Positions 12,210 through 23,599 of a stretch of DNA of 64,000 nucleotides are shown here, piece by piece. Position 1 is the first letter of the stretch, and every line of letters starts with the position of its first letter. Position numbers and translations under genes: made by a program. The stretch is from Hermetia illucens (Eukaryota; Arthropoda; Insecta; Diptera; Stratiomyidae), in assembly GCF_905115235.1 (NCBI RefSeq), contig NC_051851.1, positions 115,576,868-115,640,867 on the forward strand. Reading direction: 5' to 3'. Under the pieces are notes generated by a model. That model did no database searches, was not told the origin of the DNA, and saw nothing but the letters and a program-made list of their open reading frames with translations.

Positions 12210-12437
12210 TTCATCAATCTCGGTCGACTTCTCTGCTTCGCAACTGGCTCCAATTGAATTAAATGCTTCGAACCACACACATTTAACCTCACCACCCTCG
12301 TCGGTATCACTTTCAGTGTTCATTACCACCGGCGGTGGTGAGAAGCACTTGCGGAGGACAACGATATTCTCCTCATCGACACTGCGATAATCGCCGTGTT
12401 GCGTTTGAGCATTTCGTAACGTTTCGACGCGCGACAT
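12210..12437 (-). CDS. Possible first coding exon of an unrecognised host gene
   Basis: I do not recognise this protein. The minus-strand frame starts MSRVETLRNAQTQHGDYRSV, has an acidic central stretch (TESDTDEGGE) and ends STEIDE. It is followed directly by a strong splice donor (GTGAGT at 12204-12209). From ATG to donor there are exactly 76 codons (phase 0). The frame stays open upstream of the ATG for 69 codons, but that part is Leu/Ile-rich and less gene-like. A pyrimidine run ending TTAG sits about 15 bases before the ATG, so this could also be an internal exon. Composition differs from the surrounding transposon debris. No partner exon was found in the window, so any continuation would lie leftward, past the R1 copies. 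Confidence 0.35.
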
Positions 12438-12967
12438 TCCGAAAAAAATTGCTAACCGAGAAGAAATCGAATTTGTAGGAAGAGTTTCGAGTTGTATGCG
12501 TTTATTAGAGATCACGTAATTCTGTAAGGAGAAAAAAGAAATTGATAATTCACAAATAATAGCAGATCGTGTGTCGTAAGATAATAGCGCGATAATTGCA
12601 GAATCAATAAAGATGACAAAGCAGCGGCAGTAGACCTCATTCATCTGCAGACCTTAACCTTCACCACAGTCCGATATTGGACATATTGGAACTATAGAGG
12701 AGATGACATCAGCCGTAATTGAATTCAATTGAGTGGAATTCCCCTTGAGTTTATGACCACCTTGAGCATTGTAAAAAGCGGTAAATATCGTTCGAGGTAT
12801 ATTGCTTGGACTGGACGCCAATTAATTGATGAATTGAAATGCAATTGAAAAGCGACTGCGTGCGCATCTACAGTACCTATACAAACACAAAGTATGCAAA
12901 AATCCATCTGAAAACAGAAATCATCATCATTGACGATACATTTGTTGTGTAGTCCTGTCCGGCATCT

Positions 12968-13036
12968 GTGGTTGCCTTCTTTCCTACCATAGATATTGCC
13001 GCTATAGACTTTCCGGACTGGATCATCCTCTCCTGT
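12968..13036 (-). mobile_element. Family A LINE, short 3' fragment
   Basis: This resembles 28258-28325 base for base over much of its length (CTACCATAGATATTG, then ACTTTCCGG, then GGATCATCCTC). That region codes for the C-terminal part of the family A reverse transcriptase. It is too short for its boundaries to be fixed. Confidence 0.6.
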
Positions 13037-13189
13037 GTGACATTAGACACTTGTGTTGCTGCTTTTATTTCGGTTTGCTCTACCGATTATGTTGATTTCG
13101 TCAGGAATTTGAGGAAGCTATGTAGTTCCGGAGGAACCCGTGCGCTAGGTTAAATTATTCTATCGTGATCGGAGGAGAAAAGTTTGCAG

Positions 13190-13995
13190 TGCGGCTGATA
13201 TATCGGTGTTTATCAAGGAAGCGGCCTCTCACTACACTTTATTTTTGTCATGAACACTGTAACGCGTGACATCCAACATCCAAAGCTCTACACTAGAGAT
13301 GGGTAGGTAATGTATGTAATATCAAACGGGTGATACCATCTTAAAGGGTAATATCACATTACCATTGTCAAGTACCATCCAAGCATCAGTAAAAATACAA
13401 CATCACCGCATTATCCAACTTCACCACGTTACCTAACATCACCACATTACCAAAGTGATGTTCATGTTAATTCGACCTTCGGAAAATTTTGTAGTATCAC
13501 ATTACAAAACATCAGCGCTCTTGGTAGTACAAGTGACGGCGGCAGTTTTCGAATGCCGAGCCGATGCCGACGCCGGGTATCGCTTGTCAATATATTGCTG
13601 TTATGATTACTATTTCTCGTGGCTAGCTTCGAGTTAGAAAAATGTTTTCGGGTGCATGTGAATATGGGGAAATGTTATCATTTGGCTGAAGTAATATTGT
13701 TATGTTTTGTTCGGTATACCACCGTTCTTGGTAATATAAGTGGCGGCGGCGTGTTAAACAGTAGAGATAGTGTACTCTACTGTTTAATAATAGATAGCAT
13801 TATTAATACAATCATAATTAATCGCCGTGCCAACAAAAAGTGCATATTATCTTAGCTATAATTTTTTTGCATTGAAAGGTGATGTTTGTGATATTACATT
13901 GTTATATCACTTGTTTCAATAAGTGGTCTGATATCAAATTACCTACTGAAGTAATGTTTCGCCAATCTCTACCCTACACACTGCTCCATGCAAAA
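13190..13995 (+). mobile_element. RTE-clade LINE fragment split by a hAT-like element
   Basis: At 13195-13290 the plus strand encodes GVYQGSGLSLHFIFVMNTVTRDIQHPKLY-like sequence, the RTE block between RT motifs B and C. After the hAT-like insertion the same frame resumes briefly (CCCTACACACTGCTCCATGC, matching the RTE YTLLYADD region) and then loses similarity near 13995. A different sequence follows up to family A at about 14390. Confidence 0.65.
13294..13971. mobile_element. hAT-like nonautonomous DNA transposon
   Basis: The 678-bp element begins TAGAGATGGGTAGGTAATG and ends with the inverted counterpart (CCAATCTCTA). The TAGAGATGGG-type end is characteristic of many hAT families. It is flanked by an 8-bp target duplication with one mismatch: CTCTACAC at 13286-13293 and CCCTACAC at 13972-13979. 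The inner sequence carries many short ATCAC/ATTAC motifs in both orientations, so the ends can fold further. No transposase frame is present. It interrupts an RTE fragment, which proves the insertion. Confidence 0.7.
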
Positions 13996-14389
13996 GATCG
14001 TCAATCTGCTGCCAATCTGAGCTTGATCGCTCTCGATCAATGCCTTGATTGCCCCAAACTTCGCTTCCATCTCCTCCTGCACACCAAAATACGCGTCGTC
14101 TGACTTGAGGAGACCGAGCAGCTTCCAATGATTCCCCCTGAACATCGTCAGCTTGAAGTTTCTCGCGTTTTTTTTTTTCTAAATACTCTTCTGATCTCCG
14201 AGATGATCCATCCTCCTCCAGGACCGCCCCTTGTTTAGCAATGTCCATCTGCTCCTTTATCGTCCCTTCGGCCATGACTATTTGGTTATATTTGGAAACT
14301 GGGAAAGTTCGATTAAGGACTCGGGGATTGGATCAACACGAATTTAATCGTAATTAAATCCGGACTTTATTGATACAGCCACAAACATA

Positions 14390-16300
14390 CTTGGCCCCAG
14401 CCGCAAAATGGGTCGAAACGGCTGGAAGAATGCCGCATACCGAGTAATGTGGCATTCTCAAAGAACGCAGGCACGCGCAGAGACGTATCACGAACTCCGT
14501 CGAGCGGAGAAGCGACTTCACAGACGGAAAAAGGAAGCCTGGGAGAACCAACAGGTCTGTGAACTCGAATAGTACAGGGAGCAACCGCACCAGGCGCGCA
14601 AGTTTTACCAACAAGTCAGCAGGATGAAGCCTTATACACCTCGATGCTCATCCCGCCGAGACAAAGAGGGAAATCTGATTTCCGACAAAATGGGCATATT
14701 GGAGCGATGGGTTGAGTACTTTGATGAGCTACTGAACAACCAGAACATCGGCGAGTTGGAGGTCCCGCCAACTGAAGACGACGGACAAATACTGCCACCA
14801 CCTAGCATAGGAGAAACAGTCCGTGCAATTCATCGGCTAAAAAATCATAAGTCGCCAGGAGCCGATGGAATTACAGCCGAATTGGTTAAATATGGAGGCG
14901 ACCTATTACACCAAGTGGTTCATCAACTAATGCTCAAGGTATGGGACAGCGAATCAATGCCTGACGATTGGCAATGAGGCATTATCTGTCTCACACATAA
15001 AAAGGGAGATATCACACAGTGCAGCAATTATAGAGGTATCACGTTGCTAGGTATCATCTATAAGATATTCTCCGCTATCTTGCTAGGCCGGATAGCCCCA
15101 TACGCCCAGAACGTCATTGACCCATATCAAAGAGGCTTCACTTCAGGCAAATCAGCGACAGATCAGATTTTCTCTCTGCAGCAAGCGATGGAAAAACTGT
15201 TGAAATATGGATAATAGTTGCACCATTTATTCATCGGCTTTAAAGCCGCCTATGATAGCATAGCCAGGCGAGGCCAAATAAAAGAAGCAGGATCACTCTC
15301 AAGATCATTCGACATAAACAACGATCTACGACCAGGGGATGCCCTATCATGCGTCCTCTTTAACCTGGCCCTCGAAAAAATGATCCTTGATGCTTAGGTA
15401 AATGCAAGAGGTACGATCCTCTTTAAGTCCACCCAACTACTGGCCTATGCTGACGATATCGACATCATGGGAAGAACCACCCGAGATGTACAAACCGCCT
15501 TCATCCAGATCGAGCAGGCGGCGATTGGCGCGAGATCTTGGGCTGCACATCAATGAAGGCAAGACAATGTATATGATGGCAAAGTCAGCACCGGATACCA
15601 ACCAATCAACAACATCAAACCGCACTGGTCAAACGGGAAGAATAAGGATAAGAGAATACAACTTTGAGACCGTTGATAATTTCTCTTATCTAGGGTCGAA
15701 AATCACAACCGATAACAGCTACGATGATGAAATCCGCGCACGGTTGTTGTCAGTCAACAGAACATATTTCAACTTACAAAAACTGTTCTGCTCGAAACGT
15801 CTCACCATAGGGTCAAAGCTCTTACTGTACAACACTATGATCTTGCCAGTCCTGTATTCCTCGGAGACTTGGGTTCTTAGCAAGAAGAATTGCGAAATCT
15901 TGGCCGCGTTCGAGAAAAGAATCCTCTGAAGAATTTTTGGCCCTTTACATGAGGATGGACGATTCCGTAGCCTACATAACGACGAAATCTATGAGCGATA
16001 CCATGACCGTCCGGTTGTGGATAAAATCCGGCTCAATAGATTACGGTGGGCGGGTCACTTCATCCGTATGGATGAGGATGATCCAGGCCGGAAAGTCTAC
16101 AAGGGCAATATCTATGGTAGAAAAAGAAGACGAGGCAGACCCGGCCTAATATGGAGCGATGGCGTAGGTTAGGACGCTAGAGAGCTTTGAGGGATATCAA
16201 ATTGATGGTCCTCGGCGCAAAACCGGGATGTCTGTAGTTCCTTATTAAGGCACGCCTAAACCGGATACCGGTTGTTGCACCGTTGATGATGATGATGATA
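14390..16300 (+). mobile_element. Family A LINE (APE-type), reverse-transcriptase part
   Basis: This is a decayed but nearly collinear reverse transcriptase. Visible blocks in order are LKNHKSPGADGITAELVKYGG (14840-14900), HKKGDITQCSNYRGITLL (14995-15050), HHLFIGFKAAYDSIA (motif A, about 15215-15265), DALSCVLFNLALEKM (15340-15380), LLAYADDIDIMGRTTR (motif C, about 15440-15485), then thumb and C-terminal blocks NFSYLGSKITTDNSYDDEIR and ILPVLYSSETW. The 3' end is a GATGATGATGATGAT run at 16286-16302, shared with the other copies. Intact relatives put an APE endonuclease upstream, and the 5' part is missing here. I am confident that it is an APE-type non-LTR element, but I did not fix the clade. 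Confidence 0.8.
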
Positions 16301-16302
16301 TC

Positions 16303-17200
16303 CATGGGTCGCTGGTTCAAATTCGGCTCGACGGACCAATTGTTGAGAAAACTTTTCTTTTGTACCGCTCCGGTATCTGAGATAAGTTTTCGGGTAGGAT
16401 AATATTGCTCCTAATGGTTGTAGGAAGTAATATTGTTGGGTAAGAGAGAGTGCAAATAAAAATACGAACTAAAGTGTTCGTCTGAATTATTTATTCACAC
16501 TGTCTTAGTACAGTTCACTAAATGCTATTTATACTTAATAAATGACGTGCATTTCGTTAAAGTCTTACATTGCAATATTTACATTATTCATAAATTCTGC
16601 AAAGCATTGATAGTCACATTACATTACATTACAAGGTAGCTAACCGTGTCAATTTACGATTTATTGAAGTATTTTATTGTTTTCCGAATTGAGTCACTAA
16701 GAAATCAGGTCGCTGTACATATGACCATAAAATATTCTAATAATGACTAACAATTAATTCGTTCATGCAATTTTTCTTGACTTAAACATATACATATAAA
16801 AGGAGTTTATATTTGTTATATTGAAAAGATACTTTCTTACTTGACAATTTTCGGATATAATGTTTCTTAGAGAATATGAGATGTCTTAAAATATAGTTTA
16901 GCATCAATTGTGATGCCGATCTGTTGAGCATGATTCAACATCTCCAGCAACTTGTCCAAAAATGCAACGACCGCCCCATGCTTTCCCACTAATGAGTTGT
17001 GATGGATAAATGGCGAGAACATTTTGGACAGATTTCAATGGAAAAATTTGCTCATCCTCCACTTCTACAAACATTCCCAACATTCGAGGGAGCAATAAAA
17101 TGAATGAATGAATCAGGGAAAGGCAACAGGACCTAATGATATCATATCTGAGTTCTGGAAAGCGAGAAACTGAAAATTTTCATATACATACTTAACAAAA
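16303..17200. other. AT-rich spacer, no gene recognised
   Basis: There are no motifs. A short GGTTCAAATTC (near 16315) resembles a tRNA B box, but no A box or cloverleaf accompanies it. Short ACATT repeats occur near 16615-16635. Confidence 0.45.
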
Positions 17201-17205
17201 GCTGC

Positions 17206-18135
17206 GCGATTAGTACTGGAGAAACACCGTAAGAACCATTGCACTTTGCATTTCTAGATCTAGAGAAGGCGTTTCACCATGTGCCCCACACTCATCTGGT
17301 ATGTTCTGCAGCAACACCCAGTACCATAAGAGCTCGTGCGCTGGATTAAAATGCTTTATAACGATCCGAAAAGTAAACTTCGGAATGTGGCGCGTATATA
17401 AAAAACGCTTCACGTCTCCTTCAGGTTTCATCAAGGAAGCACCCTCTCACCACTCCTCATTGCTCTTGTTGTGGACACTCACACGGGACATCCAACGCCC
17501 AGCACCCTATACACTACTTTATGCAGATGATGGCTTCCTAGGGCTAACAGCAGAGATGATCTCGGGCAATTTGTCCGAAAATGAGACGATCGCCTCTTGC
17601 AACACGTTCTCAGATTGAATCTGGATAAAACACAATTTTTTTCGGCCCATCACCATGAAACAGGCAATACCACAGGGAGTAGCAGTCACCTGCACAGAAA
17701 TGAGCGATTTGAATATCTCGGATCAATGCTATCGGTCAATGGAGAACTGCGTTATGAAATTTCTTCACACATTAGCGCAACCTAGATAAAGAGGCGCTCC
17801 ACAATTGGTGTTCTTTGTGATCGACGTATCAACGAACGTTTCAAATCCAAAATTTACCGCAGTATGGACCGTCCTGCCGCCCTATAGGATTCTGGGTACT
17901 GGCCGACTATAGAAGCCAATGACAGGCGTCTCGCGGTAATGGAGACGAAGATGTTGCGTTAGACTAGTGGGATGACATGCTTTGATCACATCCGAAATAA
18001 GAACATCCGCAATCGATATGGGGTTGAAGTGATCGTGGAAAAAATGCGAGAGAGACGTCGTGGCCTGAATATTGATGTCGATTTTCAACCACCAAAGGCC
18101 AACCGAAGCAACGGTGGCATGATACGCTGAATGGT
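17206..18135 (+). mobile_element. RTE-clade LINE, 5'-truncated
   Basis: Broken frames give RTE reverse-transcriptase blocks in order: ELVRWIKML (17335), a YTLLYADDGFLG block at 17508-17540 (catalytic YADD), RFEYLGSMLSVNGELRYEI (17705-17760), then RRLAVMETKMLR (17925-17965) and NRYGVEVIVEKMRERR (18010-18055). The C-terminal tail after 18060 is rearranged. It is inactive, 5'-truncated near 17206, and followed by other RTE pieces in the opposite orientation. Confidence 0.75.
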
Positions 18136-18159
18136 GATTCGAAAGTCTCGCTTATCTAT

Positions 18160-18960
18160 CGTGGATATCCTTATTGCGACCGTGATCATGACGTATTAAG
18201 TCACCCATCTAAAGTAACAATTTCGTCTGCATTACCGCGAGACACCGTTCATTGCTTTTTGAACGCTGACCAGCACTCAGAACAATGAAGGGTGACAGGA
18301 CGAAAAACAATCCGGTAGTCTCTAGATTTGAAACATTCGCTGCAAAAAAAACATCACCCTCACCACAGAATAGCTTTGGGTGCATTGTCCCAAGTAGCCC
18401 TCAACTATTCCTCATACGTAACTATCTATAAAGCGGCTAGACAACATGAAATCAATCCAGTGCTTATCAGTCGAGTTCTTCACATCTGATCATGGCGGAA
18501 TGGAGGAAAAATCATATTTTTATTGAAAAGGAAGCAAGATGGGTTAGGAGCTATCACAGAAAAGGTTCCTTTTTCCCTTATTATTACTTTAACTCGTGAA
18601 TATCTTGTTGCTATTAACAGCGATAGGCAAAACTACAGTCTTCTTTATCGGTGGCGTCATTTTGCTCGGTCATATGCCCGATCTGGATGGAATTAAGAGG
18701 CTTTCGAATCAGCAGCTAGCGTATCAAGCCATTGTTATTTCAATGACCTTTTGGTTGGTTCGCATCAACTTCGATGTTCTCGTTAGCGCGAATTACATAT
18801 TCGTACCATCAAAAACCACTCTCTGGCAATTCCTCTACGATCGGCACAATCCCATAACGATCGACGATTATCTTCATTTCGGATGTGATCATGGCGTGTT
18901 ACGTCACAGGTCCAACGCAACATTTTCATCTCTATTACCGCGAGACGCCGTTCATTGTCT
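18160..18960 (-). mobile_element. RTE-clade LINE fragments, inverted
   Basis: Two minus-strand RTE pieces are present. 18160-18300 repeats the C-terminal block near ERRLAV, ending at a CGATGAACGG-like point. 18640-18960 covers the block from ERRLAVIEMKMLRWTC (around 18940) toward the 3' end (18650-18740), where it closely resembles 2516-2600. Together with the plus-strand copy at 17.2-18.1 kb they form an inverted arrangement. Between them (18300-18640) I see no coding motif. Confidence 0.65.
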
Positions 18961-19509
18961 TTTATAATCGGCCAACACTCAAAACATATAGAGGGACTTT
19001 AACACGTTGTCAACTTACGATATTTTTCTCCTTCAAGCTATTTATTGAATATTTTCAAATCGAAATATTAAGATCCAAAATGATTCAAAGATGTGAACCG
19101 AAGATGTTCTCAAAAACTCAAGATTTCGATTAGTGCAATTTAGTTAGAGTTCGTATCTTTATAATTTCCTATCATCAATATTTAACACTTCTTCTCAAAG
19201 TATTTTATTTTTTTACGTATTTTGAATAGTTAAATTTTAATTTAATAATGAAGGGCGATACAAAATGGATGGTAAAAAATGTTTGATCCCACTGTTTATG
19301 ACTTCAGAAGAAAGATCAGTAGTAATGTGTTCACCGCCGCGGTTGGAAACAGAAGAGACCGGCTTATTTCCATGTGGTCCTTACTGTCCCAACCAACGGC
19401 ATTTTTCCACCGCTAATTCTCCACTCCCTTGGTGCGTTCTAAAATGAGTGAGTGGAGAGTTCCGCGCCATCTACCCGTCCGCATCCGCAATATTCGAAAT
19501 AAATTTCGA

Positions 19510-19690
19510 ATGCTGCAGATCCTGCCGCGCCAGCAAACGATACTGCAGTTAATATTGGCTCGAGATCATCTTTGCTATGAGACGCTAGGAAAAGATTATC
19601 TGCATAGGGCAGTGTGTGGGGCGCTGGACGTTGAATGTCTCGTGAAACAGTGTTCATAACAAGAACAAAGAGGAGTAGTGAGAGCAATTT
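19510..19690 (-). mobile_element. RTE-clade LINE fragment
   Basis: The minus-strand frame reads LSLLLFVLVMNTVSRDIQRP followed by HTLPYADNLFLASHSKDD. This is the RTE motif B to motif C block, with the catalytic YADD changed to YADN. It is only about 180 bp of RT with no ends visible. Confidence 0.7.
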
Positions 19691-19699
19691 TATCTAGCG

Positions 19700-21290
19700 T
19701 ATCTTGGTTGATGCCTACAAAGCGGCCACTGGGTTGATTCCAAGAACCTTCGACATTCGTCATAGTCGTCAATCGGGAAAGTGAAATCACTCCTTCTCTT
19801 CTCTCACGAAATCACTATTTAATTCGCGACTAGAGCTAAAGCTAAACTATGGTAACTGCACAATTAATTGATAAACATCAAGGGGCTCTATTGCATGTAG
19901 GCAATATGATTTTAGATTTTCAGGTTTGGAAATACATATGTGCTCCGTTGGAATCGCCGAAAAACAATAACAATGTAGATATAGTAAACTTCACTCATGA
20001 TCATTGATAGATTGGTTTCAGGTTTCAGATTCCATAAAGGTGGGATCAAAAGAAACTTTTAAAATCTTACATTCGACCGTCAAGATTCTTCTGAAGGGAA
20101 AGTCAAAAAGGTTCACGCAGGTGAAAGGGGTAATTTCAGTTTATGTCGAAATAGAGCGCCGGGATCTGTCCATCAAGAAAGAGAATTTGGAGATTCTGGT
20201 AAAATTTCTAATGATTCATTCATCTGAAACCAGCGGCGCAAGCAGAGAAGTTTTTAAATAGGCGCATTAACAAGAAGTCTAATGCGTCCTTCTTTGGCCT
20301 GAATGCCAGGAACTAGGATCCACAGCGACCTCACCCTTCATATCTACCTATTTGCTTCCGTCATTTATAATAGGGTGTTTGGAAAACCTTATCGATCGAC
20401 AGTTTTTTCCAGTAAAGCTAATGAATCAATCATTCACAGCAAAAAATTGGTTGTTGAATAAGCATCACCAAATATTGCGTGGTAGCCAATCAGAATGTGG
20501 AATATACAACCTATTTACGGGGCCTTTTCGGTCGGAGTCATGATAAAAACTTCAGTTAACCATATGGCAGTTCAAAACATCTCGAGAATAGATTAAGAAA
20601 AAAACTAGGTTTTTTCCCTTATCCTGTAATTTTTTTTTGTTCCGTTAGCATACAATTGTTTCGGAGACCACAAACCTCCTTCATCAGTGCTAATACATAA
20701 TCTTGAGGATGTAGAATTGCAGAATTGAATAGAATGATGACGACTGCAAGTGGAAAACGAGAAGGCGGTTAATCATCAAAACGCAGTGAACGGTATTCCG
20801 CTTATACCATATCAATGTCTCCAAGGAGGACATCAAATATCTAGCTAATGTTAGATATAAGGTTAAATCATAATACTACTGCGGCCCCGACATGGACGAT
20901 ACCGAATTTCGTATCCTGACAATAAGTGTTCGACTACCAAATACTCGCTCGTGAGAGGTAGGAAATTATCGAAGCCCTTGCCGTTAAGCAGATGTGCAGC
21001 TACATACGCTTTCCACCAGGTCATATACTGATGGATTGTGCGACGAAGGCACTGCAGACTGATTTAGGATCATAGCCTATAAATTGGTTAGAACGGAGCA
21101 AAATTGTTGCATATGCTGGAGAGGATATAAAGTTTAGCTTTAGCCTGGCTTAAGCTTAAAATACTGTCGGGGCAGAGGTGCGGCAGCATCTGATAAGTTG
21201 CCTCTGCCCTGGACGAAACCGTTAGAAACTTTGATATGTTGCGGATTATTTAACTAGCATGCGTCTAGCATTTGTCTTCTCGGGGAAGAT
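19700..21290. other. Unassigned repeat-like sequence
   Basis: There are no frames with recognisable domains. The frame at 20004-20261 is basic and unrecognised. A hammerhead-like motif at 20645-20693 (minus) is listed separately. Sequence at 20730-21240 has the look of decayed retroelement DNA but I cannot name a family. Confidence 0.35.
20645..20693 (-). ncRNA. Hammerhead-ribozyme-like motif
   Basis: The minus strand reads TTAGCA, then CTGATGA, a GGAGG...TCTCC stem, GAAAC, AATT, GTA, then TGCTAA. The outer TTAGCA and TGCTAA are perfectly complementary (stem I). CTGATGA and GAAA are the two hammerhead core strands, and GTA is an allowed cleavage triplet. Stem III would be minimal, as in hammerheads reported from Penelope-like retroelements. 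A caution is that one extra A follows CTGATGA before stem II, so catalytic activity is doubtful. It may mark the end of an otherwise unrecognisable retroelement. Confidence 0.35.
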
Positions 21291-21300
21291 TGTCCACACC

Positions 21301-21528
21301 TTACATTTCTATTGATATTCCCATGTCCTCATTACCAAGAAGCTTCGCCTGCTTTCCGTATGCCTTCTTCTGCCGTCGGCTGGCAGTCTTGCCAGGTTCA
21401 CGGTATTCGGTCTGCATTGTACCGTTTTCACATACTAGTATTAGATCAGTTGAGCTCAAATCACCAGCTTTTCTTTCTTCCGCCTTTCCTAATAAAAACA
21501 GGTCTTTCACCTGCTCGGAAAAAAGCAT
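21301..21528 (-). pseudogene. Small LINE-associated frame (possible ORF1 remnant)
   Basis: This is a minus-strand frame of 75 codons, Lys/Glu-rich (ASRRQKKAYGKQAKLLGNED). Its end resembles 42925-42970, the 5' region of the minus-strand RNase H-bearing LINE. It is probably a leftover of that family's 5' end. Function is not assigned. Confidence 0.3.
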
Positions 21529-21539
21529 AAGTTAGATTG

Positions 21540-23589
21540 TAGCCATCACCATCATCAACGGCGCAACAACCGCTACCTCTAGGCCTGCCTTAGTAAGGAA
21601 CTCCAGATATCCCCGTTTTACGTCAGGATCGATATCACTAAAAGCAGCCATGGTATACGCCATTGTCCCATTCGATTTGGTATGTGCCACGTCTTCTTTT
21701 TCTACCATAGATATTGACTTTCTATGCTAGATCATCCTCACTCAACATCAAGCAACACGCCCACCGCAACGTATTGAGCCAGATTTTATCCATAACCAGG
21801 CCGTCGTGGCATCACTCATAAATTTTGTGGTTATGTAGGCTATGGAATCGTTCATCTTCAAGTAAGGGGTCAACAATTCTTTGAAGAATTTTTCTCTCGA
21901 ACGCGACTAAAAGTTCGCAATTTGTCTAACTAAAAACCCAAGTTTCCGAGGAATATATGAAGACTAGCTTTGACCCTACGGAGAGAGGTTTCGAGCGAAA
22001 CAGTTTTTGTAAGCTGAAATAGGCTCTGTTGGCAGCCAACAACCGTCGTCGTAGTGGTGTGATCTCAAAGTTGCAGTCTCAATTTTTTATTGTTCTCATT
22101 TAACCAGTGTCATATGAAGCTGTTGCTTATTGACTTTGCCACAATGTACTTTGTGTTGCCTTTATTAATATGCAGCTCAAGATCTCGCGCCGCCTGCTCA
22201 ATCTGGATGAAAATCACGATTGTAGATCTCGGGTTGGTCTTCCCTATATTTGGATAGACTTGAAGAGGATGGTGCCTCTGACATTTACATCAGCATCATG
22301 AATCACTTTTCCCAGGGCCAAGTTAAAAAGGACACATGATAGGGTATCCCCTTGTCGTAAACCGTTGTTGATAATAAATGGTTTCGAAAGTGATCCTGCT
22401 GTGTGCTGGCCTCGCACATTGATCAGTGTCAGCCCTATCAGTCTTATTATAATCGACATAGCGAATGCTCTCATGACCATATACAGTTTTACCCTGGCTA
22501 TGCTATCATAGACAGACTTGAAGTCGATGAAGAGATGATGCAACTGATGGCCAACCGTTTTTCCATTGTTTGCCACAGAAAGAAAATCTAATTGGTTACT
22601 GATTGGACTGCAGTGAACCCGCTTTGGTATGGCCGATGGTGTTCTGGGCGTATGGGCCATCCGACCAAGCCCGATAGCGGACATTATCTTATAGATGGCA
22701 CTCAGCATCAGCATCCATTTTCCCCTTATAGATGCTACGAATGATTCTGGTATGGATGGCTTTAGGGTTCATTCTCACCTAATTGTCAGAGAAGCTTTGA
22801 GGTGATGTTGTTATTCGAGCCCGCAGCTCCATGCCAACGATATAGTGATCCTATGTTGCCCACCTATATGTTCTGAAATCCAAAGATGGCTCCGTTAGAA
22901 CGTGGTCAATTTGGTTGAAGGTAAAATAGGTACTTCCAACAATCATTTCGTGCGACACTGGTAATTGGATAATCATGAGTCCGTGTCACTGGTAGTTTTA
23001 TGCAAATTATGGGAGCCGACGGTTGACTCTTAAAGTCTCCAAGTATAATTTTGATATCATAATTGGGGCAAGTTTCGAGGGTTCGTTCTACTGCCGCGTA
23101 GACTGTATTGCCTCACAAACACAGAGTACATAGCCGTTCGATTGTTTTCAAAGCTGATAATAGCAGGTTTCATTTTTTGGCTGACTGGGAAACCTACTCC
23201 GAGCACATGATTTTTTGCATGGCCACTATAATATATGGTGTAGTGACTCTTTTCCAGGGAACCGGTCATTTCCATGGCATCTCTTGTAATGCTGTTATAT
23301 CAGCCTCATAATGGAACAGAGTATCGGCTAACTGTTTGGCGGCTCGTTTTCTGTAAAGGGAGCGGACGTTCCATGAAAAAATCGGCAAATTGTTCGTTCG
23401 TTTTCGTTGTTCGGTCCATCGTTGTAAAATCTGAAGCTTCTTTCGTGGCTCCGTAACTTTAGTTTTCAATGCAACACCAACATCAAGTTGCGACTGTTCT
23501 GTGCAAATGTTTTTCCAGTGCAGTGGGAGTAGCACATGAAAAGTGACCGTCCCTGTTACTTGAAACTTTAAACGTCGTAATTGCTTCAT
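21540..23589 (-). mobile_element. Family A LINE with endonuclease start
   Basis: This minus-strand copy keeps the 5' part that the other copies lack. At 23480-23270 it encodes NLPIFSWNVRSLYRKRAAKQ and ADITALQEMPW, the start of an APE-type endonuclease. Further endonuclease frames run to about 22950. The RT follows from 22714 (MSAIGLGRMAHTPRTP, HHLFIDFKSVYDSIARVKLY, DTLSCVLFNLALGKVIHDA), and the C-terminal blocks run to 21560. It ends at the CATCATCAACGGCGCAACAAC 3' terminus, the inverted (GAT)n end. The segment between endonuclease and RT is shortened, and frames are broken throughout. Confidence 0.8.
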
Positions 23590-23599
23590 TAATTACAGA

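Noticed and set aside
13980-14280. 110-codon minus-strand acidic/basic frame (MAEGTIKEQMDIAKQ start), considered as a gag-like fragment
   Set aside because: Coiled-coil-like composition only. No LTR, primer-binding site or polymerase sequence beside it, so no element could be named.
16305-16345. tRNA-like T-arm and B-box (GGTTCAAATTC)
   Set aside because: No anticodon arm, D arm or A box upstream; the preceding bases are the family A GAT repeat.
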